Assembly (NCBI GenBank): GCA_029204225.1
Contig: CM055101.1
Location: forward strand, 29,302,975 to 29,366,974
Origin: Diphasiastrum complanatum
Taxonomy: Eukaryota > Streptophyta > Lycopodiopsida > Lycopodiales > Lycopodiaceae
DNA length: 64,000 nt
Direction of reading: 5' to 3'
The position numbers and the translations under genes are program-made. This document shows, piece after piece, positions 42,107 to 53,079 of this stretch. The notes under the pieces are model-generated. The model had not been told where the DNA came from, made no database searches, and saw only the letters and a list, made by a program, of their open reading frames with translations. The stretch's first letter is position 1. Every line of letters starts with the position of its first letter.

Positions 42107-43025
42107 CCATAGTCCGCCAACTATTCGTGCATTCAATTTAAGTTGAAATTAAATTAGGGCTACATTGGAGCAGCTAGCCATAATGCATATTAAAAAATAA
42201 AAGCATATGAAATTAAAGATAAACTATAAAAGTAGTGTAGGTTCACTTACCATGCTTGCTTGCAATCCCGCCTTTCCGCTCGAGCCCAACCTAGGAATGC
42301 CTATCCCATGCATCATAGCGGCCGCAACATCTTTTTGCATCTTGTATTTATCTGGTGTTCGTTCATCCACTTTTACACGGTTCCAACAACTTCTTGAACA
42401 CCAGGAGGGCTTGGATTACCCGTCCCTATAAGCTCGTCATGTCATATCATGACGATGCCTAATCCATAAGCTCATATGCTTATGAATTTCCTTCTCTTCG
42501 AATTTCTCTTCTTGTTGGAATTCGTCACGAAGGGTACCAATAACCTATCGTTTATTGGTGGCAGGTTGTTCGGACCATTTACTAAACAATTTGTTGCCAA
42601 AATGGCGTCGACATAATGAATAGAGCCAGTACAAAACCACCCTCCCTTTTTTTGTTGGCAATTATATTACCTTGAGGATCCAAGTCATAATAAGAATTTG
42701 TGGATGACTCTTCGGTGAGGGCGGGAGCCGCGACCGCTTGTGAGGGATTAGCCTCATCTCGGCTAAACATACTTTGCAGTTTTGCTTTTTGCTCAGGAGT
42801 TAATGATTCATATAAATTTTTAACGTAATCTCCCGAGCTTTCACCACTGCCTGACCCCAACATGATTACTACATTCATAAACATATAATACATTACAGTA
42901 AACTCTAATATATCGAAATGAAGTAGAAAAGAAAATCGACTATAGAACTTTAATGCATATTGGAGTGATACTTTCATATCTGTGATAACAAAAGAAGAGA
43001 GATATGCATTTAGAGCCTGCACCAA
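42107..43025 (-). pseudogene. TNP1-type transposase gene, internally deleted (right arm)
   Basis: Inverted copy of 40681-41600. The frame from about 42862 reads MLGSGSGESSGDYVKNLYES, LTPEQKAKLQSMFSRDEA, YYDLDPQGNIIANKK. One extra base near 42650 then shifts it (KREGGFVLALF...) to an early stop at 42582. The exon-1 donor is at about 42250 and the exon-2 start at about 42122. The same internal deletion as in the left arm is present, so it happened before the inverted duplication. Confidence 0.65.
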
Positions 43026-43149
43026 ACTCCTTCTCCTATCCTGGATACACTAAAAAAAAGTGTGAGGGAGGGTGCACTTCTCCCATTTTATGGTTTGGTA
43101 TGAAGAGAGTGAAATGTTGCATGAGTAGGGAGTTGAGTGACAATTTCAT

Positions 43150-44449
43150 GAGAGGAGAGGGGTGATAGATACAACTAGAATTTGATGGCTATCATTCAAG
43201 GTAGATGTACTTTGATCCTTAAGCTACAAGATAGCCTAGTTTTTACGCATTATCATATGATACAGCACAAATTTGACATTTATGATAAAGTGGATTCTCA
43301 TAAAGTGATAAACTTTGGATGCCCAATATGTGATTCGATGTTTGATCATGCATGGTACAAGTCGGTAGATCTTGACACTCCACAGTTTACTGGATCCACG
43401 TTGTTGTGGCCAGAGTGGGTCAGGTTACCCTAGAAAATTCGATTTTTGATGCTTGACATGTAGTTGTGAACTCTATCAGGTGAGATATCTCATCGAGTCA
43501 TGTAATTTGGACATTTTTGTGTTTAGGAAATTCAAATTGCTCAAAGTCAACTCCTTTTTGGTGAACTTGACCATCATTCAATGCATCTTAGATTTAATGT
43601 TTGTCAGTTCAAACTTCTTCACTTTGATGCCTATGTGACAATATATTCTTGATAATTTTTTTTAACATGGATTATTCAATGATTGAATTTGACCAATATT
43701 GAGTTTAGGACTTTCAAATTGCTCTATCTCAATATGTTAAGGATGGAATTGATCCTTATCACTTGAGATAGCTTAAATTGATTTCTATCACTTAAGACAA
43801 CTTGTTTTTGGCCCATATCACTCTAGATTGCTCACTTATAATTAATTGAGCTTGAGAAACTTTGAGTTTTGAAAATGTAGGTAGCCCAAATTTTATGTAT
43901 ATCACTTGAGGTAGCTTGAGTTAACGCCAAACTTATAGTTTCGATCTGTATCAATCGAAAAATCTTATTGAGTGATTGAAATCAAGATTGCATGTTAAGT
44001 AATCAAAGTCGACAAATCTTATTGAGTGATTGAAATCAAGATTGCATGCTAAGTAGTAAGTTTCAAAAATTAAGATATGACATATTTCATGCATATCTCG
44101 AGATAAAACAAATTTGATGACTAGCACCTGATTTTCGTCTATATCACTTGACATAGCGCAATGAGTGATCTAATCTAATGAAACATTTTTTAATTTAGGA
44201 CATTCAAATTGCTCAATTTCAATTCCTTTTCGATGAACTTGACCCATATCACTCAATGTCTCTCAAATTTAATGTCTGTCACTTCCGATACCTTTACTTT
44301 GATGCCTATGTTGCAATATAGCTTTGATACTCTTTCTTTGACATGGATTATTCAATGATTGAATTTGAACAATATTGGGTCTAGGAGTTCAGATTGCTAG
44401 ATTTCAATATGTTAAGGATGGAATTGATCCTTATCACTTGAGACAACAG
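43150..44449 (-). repeat. Degenerate tandem-repeat tract (right arm)
   Basis: Inverted counterpart of 39252-40558, with the same two long unit copies (about 43480-43770 and 44160-44445). Short ORFs here have no recognisable content. Confidence 0.6.
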
Positions 44450-44664
44450 CCTCAATGTCGCTTACGAACCGTCAAATGTCGGTTCAGAACTTCTATTGCG
44501 TCTCTTTAGAACGTCGCAACTTCTACTCAAAATATGAATTTACAAAGTGCAAAATAGGCCTTTACATGTATTTAGGCACTATAGCACATTTTATATATAT
44601 GAATATCGAAAAGTTTTACAATATATGACAAAATTTGGATAATGTGAGATCATAAGACTCCACA
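44450..44664 (-). repeat. Truncated 3' LTR of the gypsy element (right arm)
   Basis: Minus-strand sequence starting TGTGGAGTC at 44664, with the polypurine tract at 44665-44678, and truncated at the same CATTGAGG point as in the left arm. The shared breakpoint shows the truncation predates the inverted duplication. Confidence 0.8.
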
Positions 44665-44675
44665 TATCCCCTTCC

Positions 44676-46000
44676 TCAGCTGTGCAGCGGCTCGCAAACA
44701 ATCTGATTTATGTCCTTCTTTGTCGCTGGCTTGCTGTGGAAAATAGCCTCATCTTGGGCTTCATTCTCTTCATTTTCTTGCTCCAATGTCAATCCTTTTG
44801 TTGCCAAGAAATAGTTGTTCTTCTGGTTGTAGTCTTCTTGGAATGACAAATTTGGATAACCACCCATTCCGTGATTGCCGATTGGTGCAAGGGCGTTATT
44901 AATTAATGTATTATTAAAAAGATGTGCATACCAACTATCCTGGGTCAGGATTTCAGACATATCGGCAGAAGGGACAGTTAGTGAAAGGGCAACATATGTA
45001 TATTCGAGAAATTTCTCTTTAATATACAGTTGTTGAACAGACAGGAGGGCATACAAAATGAGAGAAGCAATATTTACATGGCTATAAGTATAATATAGTC
45101 GAGTTATTGGGTCAGTGGAGTGAAGTATATTATTTGCTTTTACTTCCTCCAAATAACGAGAATACTTAGTTTCCCAATCTGTGTAGATTTCCCACAAATC
45201 AGGGAATAAGAACTGATGAGTACTTGGGAAGAAACTGATTTAGAGTTAGAAACAACTTCTTTCACATCAAAAATGTAAATTGATTCTAAATTATTCAAAT
45301 ACTCATCCAATGCTGGAAAAATATTATTTTCAAATGTTCTTAGGTTTTCTAAGATGTATGTATACAAGGATCCTGCGACCACATGAATATACTTAGTTTG
45401 CACATTGAACTTGTTCTGAACAATGGCAAGGGCGAGGATTCCTTTTTGATGTATAGTTAGTCTAGACCATAAAGCATTTATGTTAGAAAAAGTCCAAGGG
45501 TTCTCCCATTGTTCTTTTGTGTAACCAAGAAGTTTAGGTAAAAAAAGGTAATTCATTCTCCATTGGCGTTCTGGACTACAAAAAGGTGGAATAAAAAATG
45601 TTAGTTCCTGATGAAATGTCTGAAATTTTGACCTTAGTAGTGGTAGACAATCTTGTTTTTCTTTACAGCTGCTCCACTTGGTAATGCCTGGTCTTGGTAT
45701 GGAATGACTCTTAACGCCTCAGGTTGGTCTTCAGTAGCTTGTTCCTCTGCAACATCCTTGGTTTCAGTTTGTGTTTCTTGATCTCTCAGGATCTGCCTGC
45801 AGATGGTATCCATTTGGATGGCCTTTTCTGACATTACTGGTGCTGACTCATCTGTCTGCGTCTCCTGATCTTGTCCTTGCGCTAGTTCTTCTGCATCAGA
45901 AATCTGCATTTGGCCTGATTGGAATTTGGCCTCTTCTAATTCTTCCTCCAGCTTCTCATAAGCAATCATCTGCGGTTGCAAATATTGCATCCGGAAGGTC
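44676..46000 (-). pseudogene. Gypsy 3' accessory ORF: C-terminal part (right arm)
   Basis: Same protein as at 37720-38992, spread over frames 46008-45634, 45556-45140 and 45197-44676. Landmarks are EELEEAKFQSGQMQI, LPKLLGYTKEQWENPWTFSN, MWEIYTDWETKYSRYLEE, YTYSHVNIASLILYALLSVQQLYI and GMGGYPNLSFQEDYNQKNNYF. Frameshifts near 45600 and 45200 break it at different points from the left arm, and the C-terminal basic SRKRQRR is altered (PATKKDINQ) by a change near the end. Comparing the arms lets the undamaged domain order be inferred, but the function remains unknown. Confidence 0.55.
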
Positions 46001-46980
46001 TGGATCATCCTCTCCTGGATTCCCTTCCATGCTACCGGATCAATTTGGTACCTGCCATGAGCTACGCAGGCACCGAGTGTGAATTTGGTGCTGATTCGCC
46101 ACAGTATTGCCTCTTCGACTTGTTTCTTGTATATCTAATTGCCTTTCTTTAACATTTCTGCAGAATTTTGCAGCTGGGCAATCGATTCCTGAGCACTGTT
46201 GAGTTCATTGCTCAACTCCACATTGCTACTCTGAAGAGTAGTTCGCACTTGTCTCTCCTCCTGCAAAGAAGCCTGTAGGGTCTGAAGTTGTTGTTTAAGT
46301 AGTATGTTCTCACTTCCGAAGGCGTTGGACTACTCTTGCTTTTCTTTCAACACTTTGAGCGTGGCATCCTACCTCCCTTTTGCTTGTTCAAGCTCTGTAT
46401 CTTTTTTGCTTAGCTCCGCATTAGCTGCTTCAAGCTCCTCATTTCTATAGGCCAACTCAGCCTTTATTTCGCTCAACTCTGTATGTTTTTGGGTGAGGTC
46501 TGCTCGGACTCCTTCAGTTTTGGACCTCAGCTTCCTGGATACCTTCTCCAAGCTAGCAAGATGCTGAATAGCTGCCCGAGTATCTGGCAGTAGTGTTCCA
46601 AAAGCCTTTTGATATAACTCGGCATCGAGGATTGGTTCCTCGACATCACTTTCGCTGCCCTGCTGGTCATCAGAAAGCTGCTCTGCTCCTTGTGGTTCTG
46701 GCTCTTGTGGTATTTCATTCTGATTATGCTCCTGATCACCAGTGTCCTTCACCTCCTCTTCCTCATTACTATTTACTTTTTTGCTGGACAGTGGTGTGTC
46801 CTGGGATGATGGCGAAGTCATCCTCATCGTACTCCCTTGATTGGATGATGATGATGTGGTTGCTACAGTGGTTGCCTTTGATGTCTGCATCTGGGATTCC
46901 ACCTCAATTGATGGTGCTAGCTCGGGTAGTGCTAGTGCAATCTTGATATCCTCCTGCACTGTCAGCACACCAGCATGCAT
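46001..46980 (-). pseudogene. Gypsy 3' accessory ORF: acidic linker and coiled coil (right arm)
   Basis: The 203-codon part at 46980-46369 is identical in protein and DNA to 36708-37319. Beyond it (46368-46001) the coiled-coil continuation differs from the left arm at about 25 of 400 positions. Here at least three positions that are TAG in the left arm are CAG or CGG, so this arm has fewer stops, though a TAG remains at the same place right after AKGR and another near 46136. It probably represents the less damaged version of the coiled-coil region. Confidence 0.55.
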
Positions 46981-47029
46981 ACATAATGCCCATCTGCTGA
47001 CCCAGCCTGGAGAATTGAATAACTTTTAT

Positions 47030-47440
47030 TAATTTATAGAATTTGTTGAAAGCAATCTATCCGAAGGCCATTTGTCCTCCATTTAAAGCTCTCAGCAGGT
47101 ATCCCATATTGGTATTTGAAATTGTGTACTCTTGCTCCGGTAAGAAGATAGAAGCAAGAGCAATTTGGACGAAGATCTTGAGATTGGGGTCTCTTATGTA
47201 AAAGAGTTTGCATCCCCATTTTTCAAGATAAGACTCTTCTTGAAAAGCTCTGCTCTCCGCAATGAAATATGGTTTAGTAGCTGGCATATTGTCATCCATA
47301 GACAATCATAAGGCACGACAGTAAAACCCCTTTGTGATAGCAATCTCTTGATTGCAGACGGTTGTGGAAATATGTCCTTCTTTTGTTTCGCCCAAATTGT
47401 GGATCAGCTCATAACATAAATCCGTAAGAATTACTGATGG
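47030..47440 (-). pseudogene. Start of the gypsy 3' accessory ORF (right arm)
   Basis: Identical in DNA to 36250-36660 apart from 4 extra bases (about 47328-47335), which alter the frame between the first piece (from TTGGGCGAAACAAAAG) and the AESRAFQEESYLEKWGCKL piece. Unassigned family. It lies fully inside the substitution-free tract shared by the arms. Confidence 0.4.
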
Positions 47441-48110
47441 ATTGAATTGAAGAAGACCTTCAATTCACACTCATACAGCTTGTGGTTGTAATACTGGTAT
47501 CACTGGCTTTGGGTGCATTTTGAATACAATCATCATAGTGCTTGCAGATGTAAACGAGCGATGGTAGACAAGAGCTTGATCAAACAATTTGCAATTCGGA
47601 GAGCAAGAATGATGGAAAGTGGTAGCGATAACAACTGAAGTGTTTGAGGTTTTAGGTAAATTGATGGTATTTCGACGGATTAGACTAATATTAAATGGTT
47701 GAGGGTCCTTCGTTTTGAAGGTACAAACTCAATAATAAAGTGGCTAGTCCTAAAAACATAAATAAATAAATAAATAAATAAACAAAATACACGAATGCTT
47801 CGCTTGGTAAATCAAAGCGAAAATTATTATGCAAAAAATGCGAAGGTGTCAGAAGGTAGAAAATCTCGAAAAATGCAAAGGTAAGTGTCGCAATTTCCAT
47901 ATATCTAAAATGGTAAATTCCAATGTAGTGTCCGGTTTTTTGCAAAGTATATGTAGCGAAGGTCTCAGGCTTTTCGCAATAGAAACAATGCAGCATGCTT
48001 CGGCATTTTCACTAAAATGTAAACTAGTTTTTGCATTTTCACTAATATTTCAGTAAAATAAAAAATAATTGGACCAAAAAATGACGGCCTTCTAAAACTG
48101 ATGGATCGGG
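47441..48110 (-). other. Spacer between gypsy pol and accessory ORF (right arm)
   Basis: Counterpart of 35613-36296, with (TAAA)n at 47760-47780. It has 36 bp (about 47846-47881) absent from the left arm, bounded by similar 'gacac.tt' phrases, so it is either a deletion there or a small duplication here. No coding signal. Confidence 0.5.
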
Positions 48111-49150
48111 CATTAGTCATAGTAGCGCTTCACCCTTGAACCATTTACTCGAGTGTCAAGTAAATGTCCTTGGAGATTGGCTAGCTATAGTGATCCATTA
48201 TTAAAAACTTCTATAACTTTATATGGTCCCATCCATCTGGTATGTAATTTTCCAGGAAACAACATGTGTCTATTCAAAAATTTCTTTTCTTTTATTCTGA
48301 ACTCATTCAGTCTCGATTAGTGAAAGACGACGATCCTCTTCCAGTTGCGTCAAAGAAATCATCTACTCCCGGAGGCTATCGTGTTCATCCATTCGCCCTT
48401 TATTACTAATGTGAAACGTCGGAACTTCGAATTCTATCAGTAGTATGGGATGCATTCCATACACAAGATAGTATGGAGTCTACCTAGTTGTAATCTTTTC
48501 AGCAGTTCTATATGCCCATAAGACAGATGGTAACTTCTGATCCCAATCAGAAGAATGTGTTTCCGTTACTTTATTCAAAATTTTACATAGAATTCCATTT
48601 GCCCGCTCCGTAAGCCCATTTGCTTTTGGATTATATGGAGTGGTTTGACGATTGTAATAGAAAAATATGACAACATGGCTTCTATGGTCTGATTAAGGAA
48701 ATGGATTCCCCTATCGCTAATGGGTTCTAAGGGACAACCATATCGCGTGATAAGGTTTTGGAATAAAAACTTTGCTACAGTCTTAGCATCATTCTTAATT
48801 GTGGCTTCGGCCTCTACCATCTTGGTAGCATAGTCCGTGGCAACAAGTATGTAACGATGACGAGTTTTATGTGTGATCGGTTTAATAGGCCCTACAAAAG
48901 CTATCCCCCACTTCTTAAAGGGTGCTAAGGGAATAATTGGAGTAAGCGGCCAATGTGTTGCGAAGCTAGGTTTCCGCATCCTCTAGCATGCATCACATTT
49001 TTTAATGAATAATTTAACATCTCTATAGACGGTAGGCCACCAATATTTAGCTTTGAAAATTTGTAGTGTATTTAAGAGCATAGTGACTCCCCGAATCTTC
49101 TTCATGTAATGCACTTATTACAACAATTGTCTCGGTTGGTTCTAAACATC
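48111..49150 (-). pseudogene. pol: Gypsy integrase (right arm)
   Basis: Counterpart of 34531-35612. Frame 48979-48575 holds the core WGIAFVGPIKP, DYATKMVEAEA and SDRGIHFLN, with the same Asp-to-Ala change at the first catalytic position as the left arm. The C-terminal pieces (YRVYG-like, VNGSRVKRYYD) are in other frames. The zinc-binding region around 49000-49150 is decayed but keeps the segment LEPTETIVVISALHEEDSGSHY. Confidence 0.8.
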
Positions 49151-49860
49151 GGCGGAGACTATCGTCAACTCCTAATTTATACAATATACTATTTACAATC
49201 GTGTAAGGTCCTAACTTAGAAACAAAAACAGTTTTTTGTTGTTTATTAAAATGTTTAGGATATATCTGGTCCTGTAAAAAATTAATAACGTCTCTATAAA
49301 TTGATGTTTCTAATTGAATACGCATTATATGTTCATCTGGAAATTCATCAGAAATGGGTTCTAATTGATTTTTTGTTTGGAGGCGGGATATATAGTCGGC
49401 ATTTTGATGATCCTTGCCTCTTCTTGATTCTACTTCATAATTAAACTCATCTTATAATAATAACCATCTAGCTATTCTACCCGAAAGATCAGGTTTATTC
49501 ACTAAATGTTTTAATGCATAATGATCTACGTGAAAAACAAAAGGGTATCCTAAAAGGTAATGTCTAAATTTCTTTACCGAATAAATCATCCCTAGTGCTT
49601 CTCGCTCTGTAGCAAAATAATTCTTTTCTGATGCAGCGAGTTGCCTCCCCGCATAGTAGATTGGATAATCTATATTCTGGTCATCTTTCTGACTAAGCAC
49701 TACACCTATCGCAAAAGATTATGTGTCTAGATATACATGGAACTTTTTAGCCCAATTTTGAGGTCTAACCCCAGTGGCTTATGCTAATGACTGTTTCAAT
49801 TGATCAAAAGCTTGTTGATGGTCATGTGTCCAATGGTACTCAATAGATTTTTTTAGAAAA
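49151..49860 (-). pseudogene. pol: Gypsy RNase H (right arm)
   Basis: Frames 49700-49452 and 49325-49047 carry LSQKDDQNIDYPIYYAGRQL, YFATEREALGMIYSVKKFRHYLLGYPF, VDHYALKHLVNKPDL and, after a stop at 49452, the linker to integrase. Homologous to 33831-34530. The domain order is as in other gypsy Pol proteins. Broken by the stop at 49452 (Glu or Asp codon position in the left arm, LLLLDEF) . Confidence 0.8.
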
Positions 49861-49865
49861 CTTGT

Positions 49866-50821
49866 TCAAGGAGTTACTATTATAGCATAATCTTTAATTA
49901 TCCAACAACAGTAACCTACATGTCCCAGAAAACCTCTAAGCTCTCTTAAATTGGTTGGTTCTAATAATTCTAAAATCATTCTTATTTTTTCGATGTCGGC
50001 TTGTATACCATCCTTTGAAATTTTATGCCCTAAAAGGATGCCTCTCCTCATTCCAAAGTAACACTTAGCTGGATTCAGTTTAAGAGATGTCTCTTGACAT
50101 CTTCTCAATGTTTTCCCTAATGCATCTAAATGGTTTTTAGTTGATGAATAGACACAAAAGTCATCCATAAAAAATTCTAAAAACTTTCTTAAAAAATTTT
50201 GAGAAATATTTGTCATCATATGTTGGAATGTGGCAAGTGCATTGCACAGACCAAAGGGCATTCGCATATCAGTGGTGAAAGTAGTTTTGGATCTATCTTC
50301 CTCTTTTATAAAAACTTGGTTATAGCTTGAGAATCCATCTAAAAAACTATAATGTTCATGTCCAGCTACCTGGTCAAGAATGGTATTTGTATACGGCAGA
50401 GGATGATAATCTTTTGATGTGTAGCATTTAGTTTCCTAAAATCCTGACAAACTCTAATCTTGCCCGTCCTCTTCTTAGGTACTATAACTATTGGTGACAC
50501 CCACTCACTGCTTAGAACATGATATATAATACCCGCTCTAAGACATCTATCTAATTCGTCTTTTACTAATAAGGAGTACTTTGGATGCAATCTATATTGG
50601 CGCTGCCTAGTAGGTATTGTTCCCTGAATGAGATCTATTCTATGTTCACCCCATTTAACTGGTATACCTATTAAATCATCCATCGACCAAGCAAACGCAT
50701 TTTGGTATTTTTGAAGAAGCAATATATACTCTTTACGTTCTTGGTCCGATGGGTGTTTATATAGATTCAAAGTCTTACCTTTATTAATTTTTATTTCTAC
50801 ATAATCTGTTTTATCTACCAT
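49866..50821 (-). pseudogene. pol: Gypsy reverse transcriptase (right arm)
   Basis: Frame 50821-50366 matches the left-arm RT N-terminus with two amino-acid changes in 151. Frame 50267-49866 carries MPFGLCNALATFQHMMTN, the catalytic FMDDFCVYS (the gypsy YVDD position, with FMDD here), LKLNPAKCYFGM and LLGHKISKDGIQADIEKI. This arm keeps the residues before the Asp pair that are deleted in the left arm. The two frames are separated by a shift near 50390 shared with the left arm. Confidence 0.85.
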
Positions 50822-50881
50822 CCCCTCGAGTCAGACTTGCTCTGGTTCCACCCAAAACTTCTCTTGACTCGGATGTTGTCG

Positions 50882-51950
50882 GTATGTCTATTTCTCATCA
50901 ATCTCATAGCATTCTATGAAATTGATCCATGATTCAGCAGGTCTAGCTAACTCCTCACCCCATCTCAAAAGGTGACTCTCTATTGGACTGGCTATGAGAA
51001 TACCTGAAAAAAATATCTGTTTGGTAGACCAATTTATAATAGCATCTGCTTTATATAACCATGGTCTTCCAAATAATATCAAATAAGGTGGCGTATCTAC
51101 TAGATTTATGACGAGGAAATTCATAACAAACGTCTATGTCTCTATAACTACGTTAATACCTTTTAGCTCGCCTACTAGTATACATTTAGTCGCGTCTGCT
51201 AAATGGATTTTGTGATAAGTGAAAGGCTATATCTAGTTATCTAATCCTAATTCTTTAGCCATTGTTTTCATTACTAAGTTGATACTAGATCTTGAGTCTA
51301 TTAGTATTCTATCTATGGTCTGATCTCTTATGATCGCAATAATCTCTGGAACTCCACAATCTCCTCTATCTACATATTCTACTCTATTACTGTATGCAGG
51401 TATTCTTAATTAACTAACCTCTCCCTTCCCTCAGTCCCTACTGACTGAAGCCCTTCTTCCTCCGAAGTATAGCTTGAGGAAGATGTATGTGTCTCACCTT
51501 CGTACTTATCTTTTTCCCATGATATAGAAATTCTTTTATGACTTTTTCTTGTCAGTGTCTCCATCTGGTCTCTGAAGGTAATCTCATTTTTCTTCCAGTG
51601 GGTTATAACATCGGCCTGATAGAGCCATGGTCGTCCTAATAACACTCTATATGACGATTGTCTTGTAGGTTTTAATATTATAAAATCCATAAGAAACTTA
51701 TGGTCTCCAATATAAACTGTAACCTGAGATAGTTCTCTGTTGGTGATCTTCTAGTTGCATCAGCTAACCTTAAATGTCTTAAAGTGGGTGTTATTCTATG
51801 ATGAATGCCTAATTCATATGTTGTTTCTTCAGTCATTATATTTACACTAGATCCAGAATCTATGGGTACATTATCTAGGATGCAGCCATTAATTACTACT
51901 TGAATCTATGGTTGGCCTTCATCACCATAATTAACTAATCCTATGTTGAC
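50882..51950 (-). pseudogene. Tandem gypsy aspartic proteases, two complete domains (right arm)
   Basis: First domain (about 51930-51500): PIDSGSSVNIMT-like active site near 51870, ending YRVLLGRPWLYQADVITHW. Second domain (about 51330-50890): IDSRSSINLVM near 51290 (D-S-R in place of D-S-G), a LADATK-like strand near 51205, and YLILFGRPWLYKADAIINW at 51090-51030. The two share order and spacing, so they are a duplicated retropepsin unit. A stop at 51122-51240 interrupts the second. In the left arm the second unit is deleted. If ever active, the first would be the proteolytic one and the second a structural partner; that is inference. Confidence 0.65.
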
Positions 51951-52126
51951 TACTAGTAACTTTCCTTTTCTTCTCATATTATTTTGCAAAAATTGCTTAA
52001 TTTTTTTTTATAATATTGGTTATCATCTAATAATTGTTTAAAAGTTATATTGGGCATTCTAGAAACAAGGTCTTCGACAATATTATAAGAATGGTTTCTA
52101 AGTGGCGACAGATCTCTAGGTATCTC

Positions 52127-52300
52127 CATGCAAAATTTGATTTATCCACGCAAAATCTAGAGAGTTGAGACTGTGGATACCACGTGGATAAAATTTTTTT
52201 TATATCCATGCGGTATCCACGTGGATAAGTTTCTTGATTTTGCTTGGATTATCCACGCGTGAATAATCCACACAAAATTTTTTGACAAAAAAAAAACAAT
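52127..52300. repeat. ATCCACGCG-type repeat cluster at the palindrome's outer edge
   Basis: Starts right at the right-arm breakpoint. Copies of TTATCCACGC, GTGGATA and ATCCACGCGTGAATAATCCAC occur at about 52143, 52167, 52180, 52204, 52217 and 52250. Same motif family as 27826-28170 and 54545-54630. Confidence 0.6.
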
Positions 52301-53079
52301 TTGCGCGAACCAAAGTGTGGTTCGCTCCTAAACTAGAAGTGACTTCCTTTTTTTGTGTTGTGTGAGAGAGAGAGAAAAAGAGAGTATAGATGGGAGTTAT
52401 AAGATTGATAGTGTTTAGGATTTTTAGTTCATTGATGGATGTTAATAGTATGTGTTTTGTGATATTAAGATTTAAGATCTTTTTTGTTTGTGATGTAGGT
52501 TTGGATATGAAAAATGAAAAAAGAGCTTTCATTGCAAAGGATTCAAAGATCAAGTACATGCAAAAGGAAAAGCAAAGATTGCAAAACAATGGAGATAGAA
52601 TAGTAAAGGTAAATTCACATTTATTTTGATTCATTTGATATTTAGTTGATAACTTAATGTGTTATCTATTGATGCATTATATTGTGCATTACTTTACTTT
52701 CTATTGTGCATTCTATTGATATTGATCCATTGTGCTTTACATTACTTTCTATTGTGCATTCTAGCATGCACATCATGTGCTAAAATAGATACAATGCATT
52801 GAACTCATCAATAGATACATTTGCTTTGCATAGATATGCATTAAATAGACTATATATTGCATTGAATACATCAATAGATACATTTGCAATCAATAGATGT
52901 GCATTCAATAGACTATACATTTGCATTCATGAATTAAAAATATATGCATTCAAAAATTTTCCAAGAATGATGTGATGCCAAAACATTATATTGATTGATT
53001 CAAAAGAAAAGTACATTGATGAGAGAATAAATTCTCTCTTCCTACATTGCCTTCTACAAGGTCTTACATTTAATTTAAA
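52301..53079. other. Interior of the TNP1-bearing element; possible short plus-strand exon
   Basis: AT-rich. A plus-strand ORF at 52390-52629 includes a segment (52498-52607) with an AG before it and a GTAAAT donor after it that encodes a Lys/Gln-rich helix (KYMQKEKQRLQNN). I have no homology for it. From 52640 to 52950 the phrases 'tattgtgcatt' and 'caatagatacattgcatt' recur many times as a short degenerate repeat. Confidence 0.3.

Larger units (their letters stand above)
41943..52126 (-). repeat. Right arm of a large imperfect palindrome
   Basis: Inverted counterpart of 31910-41764. It is longer by about 330 bp because it keeps the second protease domain (50954-51283). Divergence from the left arm is patchy: about 6% by eye at 45990-46340, about 6% at 47900-48050, near 1% at 50760-50820, and no substitutions at 46341-47875. 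It ends at 52126, in mid-gag/pol, where unrelated sequence with ATCCACGCG repeats begins. So the right gypsy copy has no 5' LTR, primer site or knuckles. Confidence 0.95.

Noticed and set aside
31910-52126. Palindrome as a simple assembly or hairpin-read artefact
   Set aside because: Arms differ by several percent in most places and by private deletions, and the outer flanks differ. A foldback artefact of one molecule would give near-identical arms. Long reads are still needed to confirm it.
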